DNA of 64,000 nt from Deinococcus hopiensis KR-140 (GTDB taxonomy: Bacteria; Deinococcota; Deinococci; Deinococcales; Deinococcaceae), in NCBI GenBank assembly GCA_943327755.2, contig CALPYF020000014.1, forward strand, positions 1 through 64,000. Direction: 5' to 3'. Made by a program: the position numbers and the translations under genes. Under the pieces are notes generated by a model. That model did no database searches, was not told the DNA's origin, and saw nothing but the letters and a program-made list of their open reading frames with translations. Positions 12,470-21,646 of this stretch are shown here, piece by piece (position 1 is the stretch's first letter; each line of letters opens with the position of its first letter).

Positions 12470-12742
12470 ATGGCACACAAGAAAGGCGTAGGTTCGTCCA
12501 AGAACGGACGTGACAGCCAGCCCAAGTACCTGGGCGTGAAGAAGTTCGGCGGCGAGCAGGTCCTGGCCGGGAACATCCTCGTCCGTCAGCGCGGCACGAA
12601 GTTCAAGGCCGGCCCGAACGTGGGCATGGGCCGCGACCACACCCTCTTCGCCCTGGAGAGCGGCAAGGTCGTGTTCAGCAACCGTGGCAACAAGGGCCGC
12701 TTCATCAGCATCGAAGTGCCCACCGCCGCCGCCGCTGACTGA
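12470..12742 (+). CDS. rpmA: 50S ribosomal protein L27
   Basis: 90 aa. It starts directly with MAHKKGVGSSKNGRDSQPK, the N-terminus that reaches towards the peptidyl transferase centre, so there is no cleavable leader of the Firmicutes type. KFGGEQVLAGNILVRQRGT and GPNVGMGRDHTLFAL are family signatures. The C-terminus is a short Ala-rich tail. GGGAGG lies just upstream, and the gene is co-transcribed with rplU. Confidence 0.98.
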   Translation: MAHKKGVGSSKNGRDSQPKYLGVKKFGGEQVLAGNILVRQRGTKFKAGPNVGMGRDHTLFALESGKVVFSNRGNKGRFISIEVPTAAAAD

Positions 12743-12765
12743 TCAGCGCGGCAGGTTTTTTCGCG

Positions 12766-12801
12766 GGAGCGCCTCAGCCCGGTTGACGGGTCAGGCGCTC
12801 C
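12766..12801 (+). terminator. rplU-rpmA terminator
   Basis: GGAGCGCCT (12766-12774) pairs with AGGCGCTCC (12793-12801); inner CCCG and CGGG extend the stem, and TTTGCT follows. It separates rpmA from obg, though read-through may supply obg. Confidence 0.75.
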
Positions 12802-12901
12802 TTTGCTGCTGCCCCCACGCGGGGCGGCGTCGTACAGTGGCACCCAGCAGTGGTGCCGGGCGGGGACGCACACGCGCCTTGCCCCAAGGGAGGTGAGGCC
12901 A

Positions 12902-14239
12902 GTGGCGTTTCGTGACGTCCTGAATATCGAGGTGGCCGCCGGGAACGGCGGGGACGGCAGCATGTCCTTCCACCGCGCGAAGTACATGGAAAAAGGTGGC
13001 CCGGACGGCGGGCACGGCGGGCGGGGCGGCAGCATCATCCTGCGCGCCATCGAGGGCGTCGAGTCGCTGGAGCGTCTGGTGGGCCGCCGCAAGTTCAAGG
13101 CCCCGAACGGCGCGTACGGCGAGGGCCGACTGCGTCAGGGTGGGGACGGCGAGGACGTCTTCATCGACGTGCCGGTCGGCACGACCGCGTTCGACGAGAC
13201 GACCGGGAAGGTCATCGCGGACCTCGTGCGGGTCGGGCAGGAGAAGGTCATCGCGCGCGGCGGTTTCGGCGGGCGCGGGAACAGCACCTTCGTGAGCAGC
13301 ACCCGTCAGGCCCCGCGTTTCGCGGAGCTGGGCACGCCCGGCCAGAAGCGCCGCGTGCGGCTGGAGCTGCGCCTGATCGCGGACGTGGGTCTGGTGGGCT
13401 ACCCGAACGCCGGGAAGAGCAGCCTGCTCGCGGCGCTGTCCCGCGCGAACCCGGCGATCGCGGACTACCCGTTCACGACCCTGTCGCCCATCCTGGGCGT
13501 CGTGGACCGCGTGGACGCGAACGGCACGCCGGTCGACGAGCGCTTCACGCTGGCGGACATCCCGGGGATCATCGAGGGTGCCAGCGAGGGCAAGGGCCTG
13601 GGCCTGGAGTTCCTGCGGCACATCAGCCGCACGCGCCTGCTCGTGTACGTGCTGGACGTGACCCGCAACCCGGTCGAGGAGCTGCGTCAGTTGCAGGGCG
13701 AGCTGCGCGCCTACGACCCGACGCTGCTGGATCAGGTGTCGCTGATCGCGCTGAACAAGGTGGAACTGACCGACGAGGATCTCGCGGCGATGGTCGTGGA
13801 TGAACTCGCGGAGTTCGGCCTGCCCGTCGTGCAGGTCAGTGCCAAGGGCGGCGAGGGCCTGCCGGAGCTGCGCGAGGCGATCTTCCAGATGCTCCCGGAC
13901 CGCGAACTGTGGGCGCAGAACAACGCGCTGGAGATCGAGTCGGACACCGTGCGCGAGGAACCGCTGCGCATCGAGTTCCGCATCGACCCGGCCGCCCGGG
14001 GCGTGGGCATCATCAACGACGGTCAGCCCGAACGGGTCTGGGCGGTATACGGCGGGGGCTTCGAGGAACGCATCGTGCGCTTCTCGCGCTTCATGGACGA
14101 GGCCGCCGAGTACCTGGGCAACGTCTTCAAGCGCCAGGGCCTGTACAACGCCCTGAAGCGCGCCGGGGCGCGCGAGGGCGACACCGTGGAGATCGGGACG
14201 TTCCGTTTCGAGTACTTCGACGACGAGCAGCAGCGCTGA
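12902..14239 (+). CDS. obg: Obg/CgtA ribosome-assembly GTPase
   Basis: 445 aa from a GTG preceded by AAGGGAGGTGA. The Gly-rich Obg fold (1-158) is followed by a G domain with GYPNAGKSSLL (G1), DIPGIIEG (G3), NKVEL (G4) and VSAKGGEG (G5). The extra C-terminal OCT domain (about 345-440) ends in YNALKRAGAREGDTVEIG. Obg GTPases act in late 50S assembly and stress responses. The reading frame is open upstream, but residues before the GTG are not Obg-like. Confidence 0.97.
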   Translation: MAFRDVLNIEVAAGNGGDGSMSFHRAKYMEKGGPDGGHGGRGGSIILRAIEGVESLERLVGRRKFKAPNGAYGEGRLRQGGDGEDVFIDVPVGTTAFDETTGKVIADLVRVGQEKVIARGGFGGRGNSTFVSSTRQAPRFAELGTPGQKRRVRLELRLIADVGLVGYPNAGKSSLLAALSRANPAIADYPFTTLSPILGVVDRVDANGTPVDERFTLADIPGIIEGASEGKGLGLEFLRHISRTRLLVYVLDVTRNPVEELRQLQGELRAYDPTLLDQVSLIALNKVELTDEDLAAMVVDELAEFGLPVVQVSAKGGEGLPELREAIFQMLPDRELWAQNNALEIESDTVREEPLRIEFRIDPAARGVGIINDGQPERVWAVYGGGFEERIVRFSRFMDEAAEYLGNVFKRQGLYNALKRAGAREGDTVEIGTFRFEYFDDEQQR

Positions 14240-14256
14240 GCTTCCGCTGAACGGTG

Positions 14257-14283
14257 ACGGCCCCACAGCTGATGTGGGGCCGT
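14257..14283. terminator. Bidirectional terminator between obg and the DUF3105 gene
   Basis: ACGGCCCCACA (14257-14267) and TGTGGGGCCGT (14273-14283) form a perfect 11-bp stem with a 5-nt loop, between convergent genes. Confidence 0.8.
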
Positions 14284-14302
14284 TCGTCTTGGGACCTGTC
14301 GG

Positions 14303-14794
14303 TCAGCGGGTCTCGCCGTACGCGCCGCTGCACGAGGCGCCCTTCTCGGGGGCGGTGCCTCCCTGCTCGTACTTGTCCAGGAAGGCCTTCAGGCGGCTGT
14401 CGTCGGCCTTCTCGACCTTCAGCTGCGCGCCCCACGCGCTCGCGGCGACCGGGGTATCCAGGCCCTCGTAGGGGCTGAGGATGGTGTAGGGGCGGCCCTC
14501 GACGAGCTTCTTCAGGGCAGCGACCTGAGTTGCGTCCAGGTCGGGGCGGTAGGTGATCCACACCGCGCCGTGCTCCAGGCTGTGCACGGCGTACTCGTTG
14601 TACAGCGGGCGGTCGTACACGCCGCAGTTCTGCCACATGGGGTTGTGCGGACCGCCTGCCGGGGGGTTCTCGGCGTAGATCAGTGAGCCGCTGCGGTGAT
14701 CCCCACCGGCGTACGTGAAGGTCTGGACGCCCTCGATGGATTTGGAGCCGCAGGCGGTCAGGGCGAGCAGGAGCAGGGGCAGCGCGCGTTTCAT
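14303..14794 (-). CDS. DUF3105 family lipoprotein
   Basis: 163 aa. A signal peptide ends in the lipobox LTAC (Cys15), so the mature protein is membrane-anchored outside the cytoplasm. The domain shows NPMWQNCGVYDRPLYNEYAVHSLEHGAVWITY, the His/Glu-rich core of DUF3105 (broken here only as recalled), and GAYGE near the end. Four Cys residues are present including the lipid-bearing one. TACTCT, 8 nt before the ATG, suggests a leaderless mRNA. Function unknown. Confidence 0.82.
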   Translation of the reverse strand: MKRALPLLLLALTACGSKSIEGVQTFTYAGGDHRSGSLIYAENPPAGGPHNPMWQNCGVYDRPLYNEYAVHSLEHGAVWITYRPDLDATQVAALKKLVEGRPYTILSPYEGLDTPVAASAWGAQLKVEKADDSRLKAFLDKYEQGGTAPEKGASCSGAYGETR

Positions 14795-14854
14795 GGAGCT
14801 TCAGAGTAGCCGCTCCGCATGAAAACGCCCAGGGCTGTTCTACCCGCCTCTTTC

Positions 14855-16315
14855 CTATTCGCCCGCCTCGGCCTGACCGCTGCGCGTGGGGGCCGCGTCG
14901 AACCCGGGGGGCAGCCCCTGCGGGAACCCGGGGCCCGTCAGGTCCACGGCCTGCCGGTCGGGCATCAGGTTGCCGCTCAGACCGCGCTCCTTCAGCACCG
15001 GCAGGAAGGACGCCATGACGTCCGGCTCGCCGTGCACCAGCCACACGTGCGGGGTGCCGGTCGTGCTCAGGAACGCCAGCAGGTCGTCCTGGTCGGCGTG
15101 CGCGGAGAATCCGCCGATGGTGTACACGTGGGCTTTCACGGCGATCTCCTCGCCCATGATGCGGACGTGGTCGGCGCCGGTCACGATCCGCCCGCCCAGG
15201 CTGCTGGGGGACTGGTAGGACACGCTGATCAGGCTGGTGCTGGGCTTCCACAGGTGGTGCTTGAGGTGGTGCTGGATGCGCCCGCCGGTCATCATGCCGT
15301 TGCCCGCCAGGATGATCGCCGGGCCGTCGTACCGGTTGATGCGCTGCGACTCGGCGCTGGTGGGGACCACGTGCAGCGTGCTGGGCCGGAAGGGGTCCTC
15401 GCCGGCCTGCAGGGCGTCGCGGACCTCGGGGATGAGTTCGTCGCCGAACTCGAAGTACTCGTGCGTGGCGCGCGCGGCCATCGGGGAATCCAGGAACACC
15501 GGGATGCGCGGGACCTCCCCGGCGTCCATCAGGCTCTTGATGGTGTGCAGGATCGTCTGCGTGCGTTCGATGGCGAAGCTGGGAATCAGGATCTTCCCGC
15601 CCTGCCGCACCGAGTCGCGCAGCGCGTCGCGGAATTCGGCCAGGGTGGCGGGCCAGGGGCGGTGCGTGCGGTTGGCGTAGGTGGTCTCGATGACCACGGC
15701 GTCCGCGTGGGGTGGCGGCGTGAAGTCCAGTTGCAGCCCGCTCTCGCGGTTGCCCAGGTCGCCGCTCATGATCAGGCGGCCGTCGGGGCTCTCGATCAGG
15801 AGGTACGCGCTGCCCAGGATGTGCCCGGCCCGCTCGGGCGTGACCTTCAGGCCCGCGACGCGGGTGGTCTCCCCAAACTCCAGGTGGGGGCGCAGCAGCG
15901 CCAGCGCGCGGTGCACGTCCTCCTCCTCGTACAGGGGCGGGGGCACCTGCTCGTCGGGGACGCCCTGGCGGCGGGCGCGGCGCAGGTCGTGCCGGTAGCC
16001 GTCCACCTGCAGCCGGGCGCTGTCGAGCAGCACCGTCTCCGCGAGACCCGCCGTGGGTGCCGTGCAGTACATCGGCCCGCGGTAGCCGAGTTTCACCAGC
16101 AGCGGCAATCTCCCCACGTGGTCGAGGTGCGCGTGCGTGAGGATCACGGCCTCCAGCCCCTGCACGTCGAACGGGAAGCCTTCACGGTTGCGGGCTTCCA
16201 GTTCGTCGTTCCCCTGGAACAGACCGCAGTCGATCAGGATCTGCCTCTCCCCGACCGTCAGGAGGTGCATGCTGCCGGTGACGGTCAGGGCCGCGCCGAA
16301 GCTCTGAAGTTGCAT
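14855..16315 (-). CDS. Beta-CASP metallo-beta-lactamase ribonuclease (TTHA0252-like)
   Basis: 486 aa from the ATG at 16315. The metallo-beta-lactamase core has HAHLDHVG (motif II), GHILGSA and SGDLG. The beta-CASP insertion lies at about 200-370 (IPSFAIERTQ), and the C-terminal RNA-specificity motif is GGFSAHADQDDLL. It belongs with prokaryotic CPSF-like nucleases such as Thermus TTHA0252, acting in RNA processing or decay in the cytoplasm. TACACT (16323-16328) lies 7 nt before this ATG, which argues against a start 16 codons upstream. Confidence 0.9.
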   Translation of the reverse strand: MQLQSFGAALTVTGSMHLLTVGERQILIDCGLFQGNDELEARNREGFPFDVQGLEAVILTHAHLDHVGRLPLLVKLGYRGPMYCTAPTAGLAETVLLDSARLQVDGYRHDLRRARRQGVPDEQVPPPLYEEEDVHRALALLRPHLEFGETTRVAGLKVTPERAGHILGSAYLLIESPDGRLIMSGDLGNRESGLQLDFTPPPHADAVVIETTYANRTHRPWPATLAEFRDALRDSVRQGGKILIPSFAIERTQTILHTIKSLMDAGEVPRIPVFLDSPMAARATHEYFEFGDELIPEVRDALQAGEDPFRPSTLHVVPTSAESQRINRYDGPAIILAGNGMMTGGRIQHHLKHHLWKPSTSLISVSYQSPSSLGGRIVTGADHVRIMGEEIAVKAHVYTIGGFSAHADQDDLLAFLSTTGTPHVWLVHGEPDVMASFLPVLKERGLSGNLMPDRQAVDLTGPGFPQGLPPGFDAAPTRSGQAEAGE

Positions 16316-16440
16316 GTTCCGGAGTGTACGCGCCCCCCCCGGGGGGCCATGCCACTGCGTCAAGGTCTGCTGAAGACCCGGATGGGTTCACGCGGGCGCG
16401 CGTCATGTTTCAGTGGGAAAAACCGGGCATGCTGTGAAGA

Positions 16441-17487
16441 ATGAGTGGGCCCCTCGCTGCCATGAACCGCGTGGAGCGGGTGCGTCGCCGCGCCTATCTG
16501 GCGGGCGCGGGCGGCTCGGTGGCGGCCCACCTGTTCATCGTGTCCGAGCAGGTGGCGCGGCGGGACTGGGCCAGCGCGGCGGCCTTCACGCTGGGCCTGC
16601 TCATCTCGGTCTGGGTGACGGTGGCCCTGACGTGGCTGCGCTGGCCCACCGCGCGCCTGAGCAACCTGATCGTCACCATGGTGACCCTGTCCACCACCGC
16701 CGAGTTCACGCCGCTGCTGACCGCGCCGGAGGTGCAGACCGGGTCGTTCCTGTCGTTCCTGATCATGATCGCGATCTGGTTCGGGCTGCTGCCGCTGCGG
16801 GTGGCGGTACCGGCCACGCTGGTGGCGTACCTGCTGTTCGCGGGGCTGGCGGCGTCGCGGCCCACGCACGACCTGAGCCTGCTGGCGTACCTGGCCTGCA
16901 CGACCATCGTGATCGGCATGGCGAGCAGTTTCGGTCAGCAGATCACGGCCTCCCAGCAGGACGCCGCGACCTTTGAGCAGGCGGCCCTGACCGACCCGCT
17001 GACCGGCCTGCCGAACCGCCGGGCGGCGCTGGAGCGCCTGCGGCACCTGCACGCGCTCGTGCAGCGCGGTGAGCACGCGGGCTTCACGCTGGTCCTGCTG
17101 GACCTGGACCACTTCAAGCAGGTGAACGACACGCGCGGGCATGCGGTGGGCGACGAGGTGCTGCGCGCGCTGGGCCCGGCGCTGCGGCAGGTGCTGCGTG
17201 CCGACGCGCTGCTGGCCCGCTGGGGCGGCGAGGAGTTCGTGCTGGTCATCCCGGGGACGGGCGCGCAGGAGGCGCAGGCGGTCACGGCGCGGCTCGACGG
17301 GCTGCTGCTGCCGCTGCCCGCCCCGCTCCCCGAGGTGACGTTCAGTGCCGGGGCGGTCCTGGGACACGAGGCGGACAGCGTGGCCGGACTGCTCGATCTG
17401 GCCGACCGTCGGCTGTACGCCGCCAAACGCGCCGGGCGGCGCCAGCTGCGCTGGGACACGTTCGGTGGGACCACGCGCGCCAACTGA
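16441..17487 (+). CDS. Membrane-bound diguanylate cyclase (GGDEF)
   Basis: 348 aa. Five or six N-terminal TM helices (about 18-165) are followed by a GGDEF domain (about 180-340). The active-site loop reads RWGGEEF, and the substrate-binding DLDHFKQVNDTRGHAVGDEVL is intact, so it should make c-di-GMP. No RxxD inhibitory site stands just before the GGEEF loop. CATGCT, 7 nt before the ATG, is a possible -10. The TM region resembles no sensor I can name. Confidence 0.9.
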   Translation: MSGPLAAMNRVERVRRRAYLAGAGGSVAAHLFIVSEQVARRDWASAAAFTLGLLISVWVTVALTWLRWPTARLSNLIVTMVTLSTTAEFTPLLTAPEVQTGSFLSFLIMIAIWFGLLPLRVAVPATLVAYLLFAGLAASRPTHDLSLLAYLACTTIVIGMASSFGQQITASQQDAATFEQAALTDPLTGLPNRRAALERLRHLHALVQRGEHAGFTLVLLDLDHFKQVNDTRGHAVGDEVLRALGPALRQVLRADALLARWGGEEFVLVIPGTGAQEAQAVTARLDGLLLPLPAPLPEVTFSAGAVLGHEADSVAGLLDLADRRLYAAKRAGRRQLRWDTFGGTTRAN

Positions 17488-17553
17488 ACACCGGCCTTCA
17501 CCCGATCTTCATGCCCCCCGGGCGGGAGGGGAGCGCGGGTGTAGGTTCAGGGC

Positions 17554-18015
17554 ATGACCCAGTCCACTGACCTTCACGGCACCTCCGGTTTCCAGCGCGT
17601 CCTGGTGGGCGTGGACTTCTCGGCGTCGTCGGCGGCGGCGCTGGCACTGGCCCGCGCCCGCTTTCCCGGCGCGACCCGGCGACTGGTGCACGTCACGGAC
17701 GCCCGCGTGACCGCCGCGCCGGACCTGATGGGCGGCGTGACCCCCGCCCTGCCCGACCCCACGCTGCTGCACACGCTGGAAAGCGCGGACGGTCAGCGCC
17801 TGACCCGCGAGGTGCAGCCCGGCGAAGAGCAGGAACTCATGGTCGGCGACCCCGTGACCGGCCTGCTGGACGCCGCGCGCGAGTGGGGCGCAGATCTGAT
17901 CGTGGTGGGCACGCACGCGCAGGGCGCGCTGGAGCACTTCTTCGTGGGCAGCACCGCCGAGAAGATCGTGGCCCGCAGCCCCGTGCCGGTCCTCACCGTC
18001 CGGGCAGGTCAGTGA
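17554..18015 (+). CDS. Universal stress protein (UspA family)
   Basis: 153 aa. The single Usp domain has RVLVGVDFSASSAAALALA at the N-terminus and ADLIVVGTHAQGALEHFF, then VGSTAEKIVARSPVPVLTVR. The ATP-binding consensus G-x2-G-x9-G(S/T) is degenerate, since GTHA replaces GTHG, so nucleotide binding is uncertain. TAGGTT, 6 nt before the ATG, indicates a leaderless mRNA. It precedes ldh by 39 bp on the same strand. Confidence 0.9.
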   Translation: MTQSTDLHGTSGFQRVLVGVDFSASSAAALALARARFPGATRRLVHVTDARVTAAPDLMGGVTPALPDPTLLHTLESADGQRLTREVQPGEEQELMVGDPVTGLLDAAREWGADLIVVGTHAQGALEHFFVGSTAEKIVARSPVPVLTVRAGQ

Positions 18016-18054
18016 AATGCACCTGTGTGACGCGCAGGCCGGGCCGGTGAGCGC

Positions 18055-18969
18055 ATGAAGGTCGGCGTGGTGGGTGCCGGGCTGGTCGGCGCGACCGCGG
18101 CGTACGCCCTGACGCTGCGCGGCTCATGCAGCGAACTGCTCCTGACCGACCTGGACGGGGACCGCGCCCGCGCCGAGGCGCAGGACATCGCGCACGCCGC
18201 GCCCGTCAGCCACGGCGCCCGCGTCCGCAGCGGCCCGCTGGAGGACCTGCACGGCAGCGGCGTGGTGATCGTCGCGGCAGGCGCCAACCAGAAACCCGGC
18301 GAGTCCCGCCTGGACCTGCTCCAGAAGAACGCCGCGATCTTCCGCGACCTGATCCCCCGCGTGGCCGCCGCCGCGCCCGGCGCCGCCCTGCTGATCGCCA
18401 CGAACCCCGTGGACCTCCTGACGGACCTGAGTGTCACGCTCGCCCCGGATCACGCCGTGATCGGGTCGGGCACCGTGCTGGACTCCGCTCGGTTCAGGCA
18501 CCTGATCGCCGCGCACGCCGGGGTGGACGCCACGCACGTCCACGGCTACGTCCTCGGCGAGCACGGGGACAGCGAGGTCATCGCCTGGAGTACCGCCACC
18601 GTCGCCGGGCTGCCCGTCGCGGCGTTCATGGACGCCCGGGACCTCCCGTGGACGCCCGGGATCCGCGCGCAGATCGAACGGGACACGCGGGAGGCCGCCG
18701 CGCAGATCATCGGCGGGAAACGCGCCACGTACTACGGGATCGGCGCGGCCCTGGCGCGCATCACCGAGCGCATCCTGGGTGACCGCCGCGCCGTCCTGAC
18801 CGTCAGCGCCCCCACCCCCGCGTTCGGCGTGAGCCTCAGTGTGCCGCGCATCCTGGGCCGCGCCGGAGTCCTGGGCACCGTGCTGCCCGCCCTGACCCCG
18901 GACGAGCAGGACGCCCTGCACCGCAGCGCCGAGGTGCTCCGGAAGGCCCGCCAGGCCCTGGACACCTAA
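18055..18969 (+). CDS. ldh: L-lactate dehydrogenase
   Basis: 304 aa, NAD-dependent pyruvate/lactate interconversion. It shows the Rossmann GAGLVGATAAYAL at 7-19 and the active-site loop AGANQKPGESR, where the Gln that discriminates lactate from malate dehydrogenases is present. ATNPVDLL and the catalytic His in GYVLGEHGDSE (near 165) are also intact. Length matches the family. It follows the Usp gene closely and may share its transcript. Confidence 0.95.
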   Translation: MKVGVVGAGLVGATAAYALTLRGSCSELLLTDLDGDRARAEAQDIAHAAPVSHGARVRSGPLEDLHGSGVVIVAAGANQKPGESRLDLLQKNAAIFRDLIPRVAAAAPGAALLIATNPVDLLTDLSVTLAPDHAVIGSGTVLDSARFRHLIAAHAGVDATHVHGYVLGEHGDSEVIAWSTATVAGLPVAAFMDARDLPWTPGIRAQIERDTREAAAQIIGGKRATYYGIGAALARITERILGDRRAVLTVSAPTPAFGVSLSVPRILGRAGVLGTVLPALTPDEQDALHRSAEVLRKARQALDT

Positions 18970-18971
18970 AC

Positions 18972-19004
18972 CCCCGCCGGGACGACCTCAGGGGCGCGGC
19001 GGGG
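18972..19004. terminator. Possible shared terminator of ldh and the ostA-like gene
   Basis: CCCCGCCG (18972-18979) and CGGCGGGG (18997-19004) form a perfect 8-bp stem. The right arm lies inside the last codons of the convergent ostA-like gene. Tentative. Confidence 0.4.
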
Positions 19005-20040
19005 TCGTCGGTGCTACGGGGGTCGTCGGTGCTGCGGGATTCGTCGGCGCGGCGGGCGTGGCCGCGCCACTCCCCTCCTCACCGTCGACGAACTCGCCCG
19101 TGATGGTGCCACCCTCGGCCTTCTCGGCGTACACCTCGTTCCGGTCGAGGTCGTACACGATCACCCCGGCGCGCAGGGTGTCGCCGCCCTGGACGCTCTC
19201 GGCGGGCTGCTCGGCGGTGCCGTACAGCCGCGCGACGTTGCGGGTGTCGTCGTACTCGACCCTCGCGGCGCGGCTGGTGCGGCCCCCGCTGGACTTCAGT
19301 TCGACGTTCCCGACCAGGGTGGTCTTCTCGTCGTCTACGCTGACCTCGATGCGGTCACTCTTCCCGGTCAGGGGGTCCCTGTCGCTGCTGCGCCGGAACG
19401 TCACCGGCCCGTCGATGCGCGCGATGCCGTCGGCGCTGTCGTACACCAGCTTCTGCCCCCTAAGTTCCGTGCGGCCCTGCGTGACGATCACGGTGTCCGG
19501 CGCAGGCTTGGGCGTGGCCTGCACCTCGCAGCGCGTGAGGCGATCCGTGGCCTTCTCCGGCACTTCCTCAGGGTTCAGGAAGCGGGCGGTTCCGGCGCTG
19601 GCCTCCACGCGCCCGTCACTGCCCTCCTGCCCCTCTTTCGGGGGCAACTGGGTGACGACCGCCAGCGGCACGCGGATCACGTTCTTGTCGATGGTGATCT
19701 GCACGCCCCCCGCGCCAGTCTCGCTGAACACGGCCAGGGTGGGTGTCTCGGGCGGGTCGTCCCCGAGGGGCTGGCAGAAGGCGAAGATGCCCGTCTCGTC
19801 GGTGGTCCCGGTGCGGACGATGACGATCTGGCGATCCTTGCCGTCCTTCTCGCTGCGGCGCACGAGCGTCACGGTCGCCTGCTCCGCGCCGGGCTCCGGC
19901 GCGGCCTGATCTTCCGTGGGCGGGTCGGTGGGGGCCGGCGCGGTGGTGGGCGCGTCCTGCTGGGCCGCGGCGGGCGTCAGAACGCTCCCGCCACAGAGCA
20001 GCGCGGTCAGAAACGCGGCAGTCAGGCGGGAGCGGGGCAT
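18988..20040 (-). CDS. Secreted OstA/LptA-like protein with Pro/Thr-rich ends
   Basis: 350 aa. The signal peptide (1-27) is followed by a low-complexity Ala/Pro/Thr segment and a long beta-rich domain. The second half, from GQKLVYDSADGIARIDGPV to about 310, has the repeating pattern of OstA/LptA beta-jellyroll proteins. The C-terminus is another PTTP-rich tail. It is last in the operon, 10 bp after the lptA-like gene. Periplasmic transport of an envelope lipid or glycolipid is inferred from the fold and neighbours. Confidence 0.75.
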   Translation of the reverse strand: MPRSRLTAAFLTALLCGGSVLTPAAAQQDAPTTAPAPTDPPTEDQAAPEPGAEQATVTLVRRSEKDGKDRQIVIVRTGTTDETGIFAFCQPLGDDPPETPTLAVFSETGAGGVQITIDKNVIRVPLAVVTQLPPKEGQEGSDGRVEASAGTARFLNPEEVPEKATDRLTRCEVQATPKPAPDTVIVTQGRTELRGQKLVYDSADGIARIDGPVTFRRSSDRDPLTGKSDRIEVSVDDEKTTLVGNVELKSSGGRTSRAARVEYDDTRNVARLYGTAEQPAESVQGGDTLRAGVIVYDLDRNEVYAEKAEGGTITGEFVDGEEGSGAATPAAPTNPAAPTTPVAPTTPPRP

Positions 20041-20050
20041 ACCAGGGAGT

Positions 20051-20938
20051 TTACTTCTCGCCGGTGAGCTTGAACTGATCGGTGGGGATCTTGTACGCGG
20101 CGTTCAGGGCGCGCACGCGGGCCAGGTCGGTGCGCTGCTCCAGGTAGCCGCTGGCGGGGGCCTTGACGGTCACCTTGCTCTTGCTGTCCACGCTGACGGC
20201 GTTCCCGACGACGTAGGCGACGTTCTTCTTGTCGTCGTAGTACACGGCGTCCCCGGTGGTGGTGGTGGTGCCCTGCACGAGTTTCACGCCGCCGCGCACG
20301 TACAGCGTCTTGGTCTTGGTCAGCGCGCGGACTTCCTGACCGGTGATGATCAGTTCCTTCTGGCTGCCCTTGGCGGCGCGGGTGAGGCTGGGGCTGCCGG
20401 TCAGGAGGGCCAGTTCGCGCTGCTCGTCGAACACGAGCTTGTCGGCCTTGCCGTTCTGCACGCCGTTGGACAGGGTGACGCCGCCCGTGCTGGTGGAGCG
20501 GTCGTTGTCCACGTCGAGGCTCATCTGCGCGGCCTTGATGGTCACGGTGTCGCCGTCGGTCTTGTCGGGCGTGAAGGTGGCGCTGGCGCTGCCGTTCAGA
20601 ACGCCCTGCCCGGTGGCCTCGCTGTACGCGAGAGCGTTCCCCGTGGCGGTCAGGCGGCCGCGGACGACCTTGACGTTCCCGGTGAAGTCCGCGGTGCGCT
20701 TGCCTTTCGCCTCGATCAGCGCGGTGCCCTTGGGGGCGGCCAGGACGGCCTGGGAGGCCTCGATGTTCAGGGTGCTGACCCTGGCCTTGACGGGGTTTCC
20801 GGTGAAGTTCAGGGGCCCGTTGCGGACGTCGCCACGCGGGGCGCCCTCGATGGTGATCAGGCGTTTGCCCGCGTCGGTCTGGGCCAGGACGGGGGCGGTC
20901 AGGGCGAGGAGGGCCAGCAGTGAGGTCGTTTTCTTCAT
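20051..20938 (-). CDS. LptA/OstA-like periplasmic transport protein
   Basis: 295 aa from the ATG at 20938, with AAGGAG upstream. The signal peptide ends at ...APVLAQ. The body alternates LptA-type strands: GNVKVVRGRLTATGNAL, ADKLVFDEQRELALLTG, VYYDDKKNVAYVVGNAV. In enterobacteria LptA bridges LPS across the periplasm; here the cargo is unknown, since Deinococcus is generally described as lacking LPS. The lptC-like gene is 19 bp upstream and a second OstA-like gene 10 bp downstream, so the three form an operon. Confidence 0.82.
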   Translation of the reverse strand: MKKTTSLLALLALTAPVLAQTDAGKRLITIEGAPRGDVRNGPLNFTGNPVKARVSTLNIEASQAVLAAPKGTALIEAKGKRTADFTGNVKVVRGRLTATGNALAYSEATGQGVLNGSASATFTPDKTDGDTVTIKAAQMSLDVDNDRSTSTGGVTLSNGVQNGKADKLVFDEQRELALLTGSPSLTRAAKGSQKELIITGQEVRALTKTKTLYVRGGVKLVQGTTTTTGDAVYYDDKKNVAYVVGNAVSVDSKSKVTVKAPASGYLEQRTDLARVRALNAAYKIPTDQFKLTGEK

Positions 20939-20957
20939 GGGAGTCTCCTTGACGGGA

Positions 20958-21563
20958 TCAGGTGAGGGGGACGCGCTTGCCGTCACGGCAGATCTCGGTC
21001 GGGTCAAGCGGAACGGAGTATCTGGAATTCGGCGAGGCATCCAGGATGCTGAAGCCGAAGGTCATCTTCAGGTCGCGGATGGTGCCGGTCAGGCTGGTGG
21101 AGTTGATCTTGGCTTCCGTCGCGCTGAAGCCCTGGCCCTGTTCGATCTTCACGGGGGTCTGCTCGGTGCCCCTCAGGTCGATGTCGGCACACTGCTGCAC
21201 CAGGGTGATGCGGGCCTGACGGGTGGTCATGGTGTCCTGCGCGTCGATGGTCAGTGAAGGTGTGGCCAGGGTGGCGTCCAGGATCTCGCGCCCCGTGAAG
21301 CGGCCCTGCACCTGTTCTTTCAGGAGCCGTTGTCCTTCGGTGATGCCGGTCAGGGTGGTCAGGCCGTTCAGGGGGTCGTTGCGGACCTCGGCGGCCCTGA
21401 AACTCCAGGTGGCGTTGACGTCGCCGGACGGGTACAGGCGCAGTTGCACGCCGCTGAGCCGCGCGCCGGACTGGCTGGCGTCGAGGCCCGGGGTGGGCAG
21501 CAGGGCGAAGATCAGGGCGAACGCCATGATGCCCACCAGCGCGTACAAACCGACTTTCTGCAC
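20958..21563 (-). CDS. LptC-like membrane-anchored protein
   Basis: 201 aa from the GTG at 21563, giving MQKVGLYALVGIMAFALIF and one N-terminal TM anchor (about 4-22). The periplasmic beta-rich domain of about 170 residues resembles LptC/OstA. I chose this start because TAAAGT lies 7 nt before it; a GTG three codons upstream overlaps that box. First gene of the lptC-lptA-ostA-like unit. Assignment rests on architecture and context more than on a strong motif. Confidence 0.7.
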   Translation of the reverse strand: MQKVGLYALVGIMAFALIFALLPTPGLDASQSGARLSGVQLRLYPSGDVNATWSFRAAEVRNDPLNGLTTLTGITEGQRLLKEQVQGRFTGREILDATLATPSLTIDAQDTMTTRQARITLVQQCADIDLRGTEQTPVKIEQGQGFSATEAKINSTSLTGTIRDLKMTFGFSILDASPNSRYSVPLDPTEICRDGKRVPLT

Positions 21564-21646
21564 GGGTCGCACTTTAGCGCGCGGGTCTCATGAGAGTGAT
21601 GGGGCGCAGGTGGGAGCTGCGGCGGCGCGGCGCTAGGCTGGGCAGC

